Shown here: one piece after another, positions 63,684 through 64,000 of the stretch
Numbering within the stretch: position 1 is the first letter of the stretch
Layout: every line of letters starts with the position of its first letter
Source: Novosphingobium marinum
GTDB lineage: Bacteria; Pseudomonadota; Alphaproteobacteria; Sphingomonadales; Sphingomonadaceae
Assembly: GCF_013408095.1 (NCBI RefSeq)
Contig: NZ_JACBZF010000001.1
Coordinates: 806,001 to 870,000, forward strand
Length of the DNA stretch: 64,000 nucleotides
Reading direction: 5' to 3'
Notes under the pieces: model-generated
The model's database searches: none
What the model was told of the DNA's origin: nothing
Seen by the model: only the letters and a program-made list of their open reading frames with translations
Translations under genes and position numbers: made by a program

Positions 63684-64000
63684 CTAGCCCGGTATCCTGC
63701 GCCGCGATCGGCTGGCCATGCGCGCTTCGGCCTGCTTGGCGCCAATCTGCGAACCAGCCTGCGTCGCTATCTGCACGCCCTGCGCAACCCATTCCCTGAC
63801 GGTATGCGTGAGGACAGCGTCGCGGGCATTCACCGTGACGTTGATGCTCTGGCTGACAGGCGCGCCGGCCATCGCAGCATTCATCCTCCCCAGAGGAATG
63901 ATATCGCCGCCGACGTTGGGCACGAACGCTTCCACCCGGCCCGGTGACGCGCCTTCGTTCACTCGGTAAAGCCTGCCGGGCGCTACAGGCCCGCCTGAGG
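63684..64000 (-). CDS. Phage tail tape measure protein (C-terminal part, runs off the window)
   Basis: The minus-strand frame is open to the window edge and ends at 63684. It reads GGPVAPGRLYRVNEGASP followed by VEAFVPNVGGDIIPLG, the typical end of tape measure proteins (GGPVxAGxxYxVNExGxxEFVP). An SINVTVNARDAVLTHTVREW stretch follows. There is no start in the window. It is the clearest phage marker here. The tape measure sets tail length during virion assembly. Confidence 0.82.
   Translation of the reverse strand, partial: SGGPVAPGRLYRVNEGASPGRVEAFVPNVGGDIIPLGRMNAAMAGAPVSQSINVTVNARDAVLTHTVREWVAQGVQIATQAGSQIGAKQAEARMASRSRRRIPG

Larger units (their letters stand above)
61161..64000. mobile_element. 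Probable prophage edge beside tRNA-Asn
   Basis: From the 3' end of tRNA-Asn to the window end the sequence is less G+C-rich, sparsely coding and made of small unrecognised genes. At the right edge lies the C-terminus of a phage tail tape measure protein. This is what one expects at the end of a prophage or remnant integrated at a tRNA gene. No integrase and no duplicated tRNA end is seen inside the window, so integration at this tRNA is inference. The stretch 61161-62093 holds only two doubtful tiny frames and two terminators. Confidence 0.6.

Overview
The window looks like a chromosomal segment of a high-GC alphaproteobacterium of the order Sphingomonadales (Sphingomonas, Novosphingobium or Erythrobacter relatives). 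The reasons are dense G+C-rich genes, the zapA / 6S RNA / formyltetrahydrofolate cyclo-ligase order, DUF2842 and DUF2061 proteins, a TonB-dependent receptor inside a catabolic cluster, and many Rieske oxygenases. This assignment is inference; no rRNA is present.

Region 1 (1-18.3 kb) is housekeeping. It holds sulfate assimilation (cysD, cysNC, a DUF2061 protein, partial cysQ), thiE, a run of central carbon genes on the minus strand (tkt, gap, a MOSC protein, pgk, class I aldolase), zapA with 6S RNA and the folate cyclo-ligase, tRNA-Asp, an acidic EF-hand-like protein, a branched-chain 2-oxoacid dehydrogenase operon (E1alpha, E1beta, E2), thyA and tRNA-Pro.

Region 2 (18.3-52.0 kb) is a catabolic island that begins directly after tRNA-Pro and ends at recG. 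It contains seven Rieske oxygenase alpha subunits and no ferredoxin, reductase or classical beta subunit. It also carries four SDRs, an acyl-CoA dehydrogenase with a relocated catalytic base, a crotonase, a MaoC hydratase, a TesB thioesterase and a family III CoA-transferase. A cysteine-free DUF35 protein is paired with a thiolase-like protein that lacks both catalytic cysteines, next to an acyl-CoA ligase. The rest is an epoxide hydrolase, a PQQ/haem alcohol dehydrogenase, two VOC proteins, three SnoaL-like and two ABM-like proteins, an MFS transporter, a TonB receptor and two paralogous TetR regulators. Eight copies of one operator-like sequence, close to CAAACATGTTTG followed by a T run, sit in front of most of its transcription units. 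I infer one regulon in which a large hydrophobic acid or alcohol is imported, activated with CoA, oxygenated by Rieske enzymes and shortened by retro-aldol-type side-chain removal, as in ibuprofen (IpfD/IpfE) or steroid side-chain (Ltp2/DUF35) degradation. The substrate cannot be read from the sequence.

Region 3 (52.0-61.2 kb) returns to housekeeping: recG, sdhE, an SDR, mfd, an EAL-domain phosphodiesterase, nadK and tRNA-Asn. Region 4 (61.2-64 kb) is less G+C-rich and sparsely coding. It holds small unrecognised genes and the C-terminus of a phage tail tape measure protein, so it is probably the edge of a prophage lying beside tRNA-Asn.
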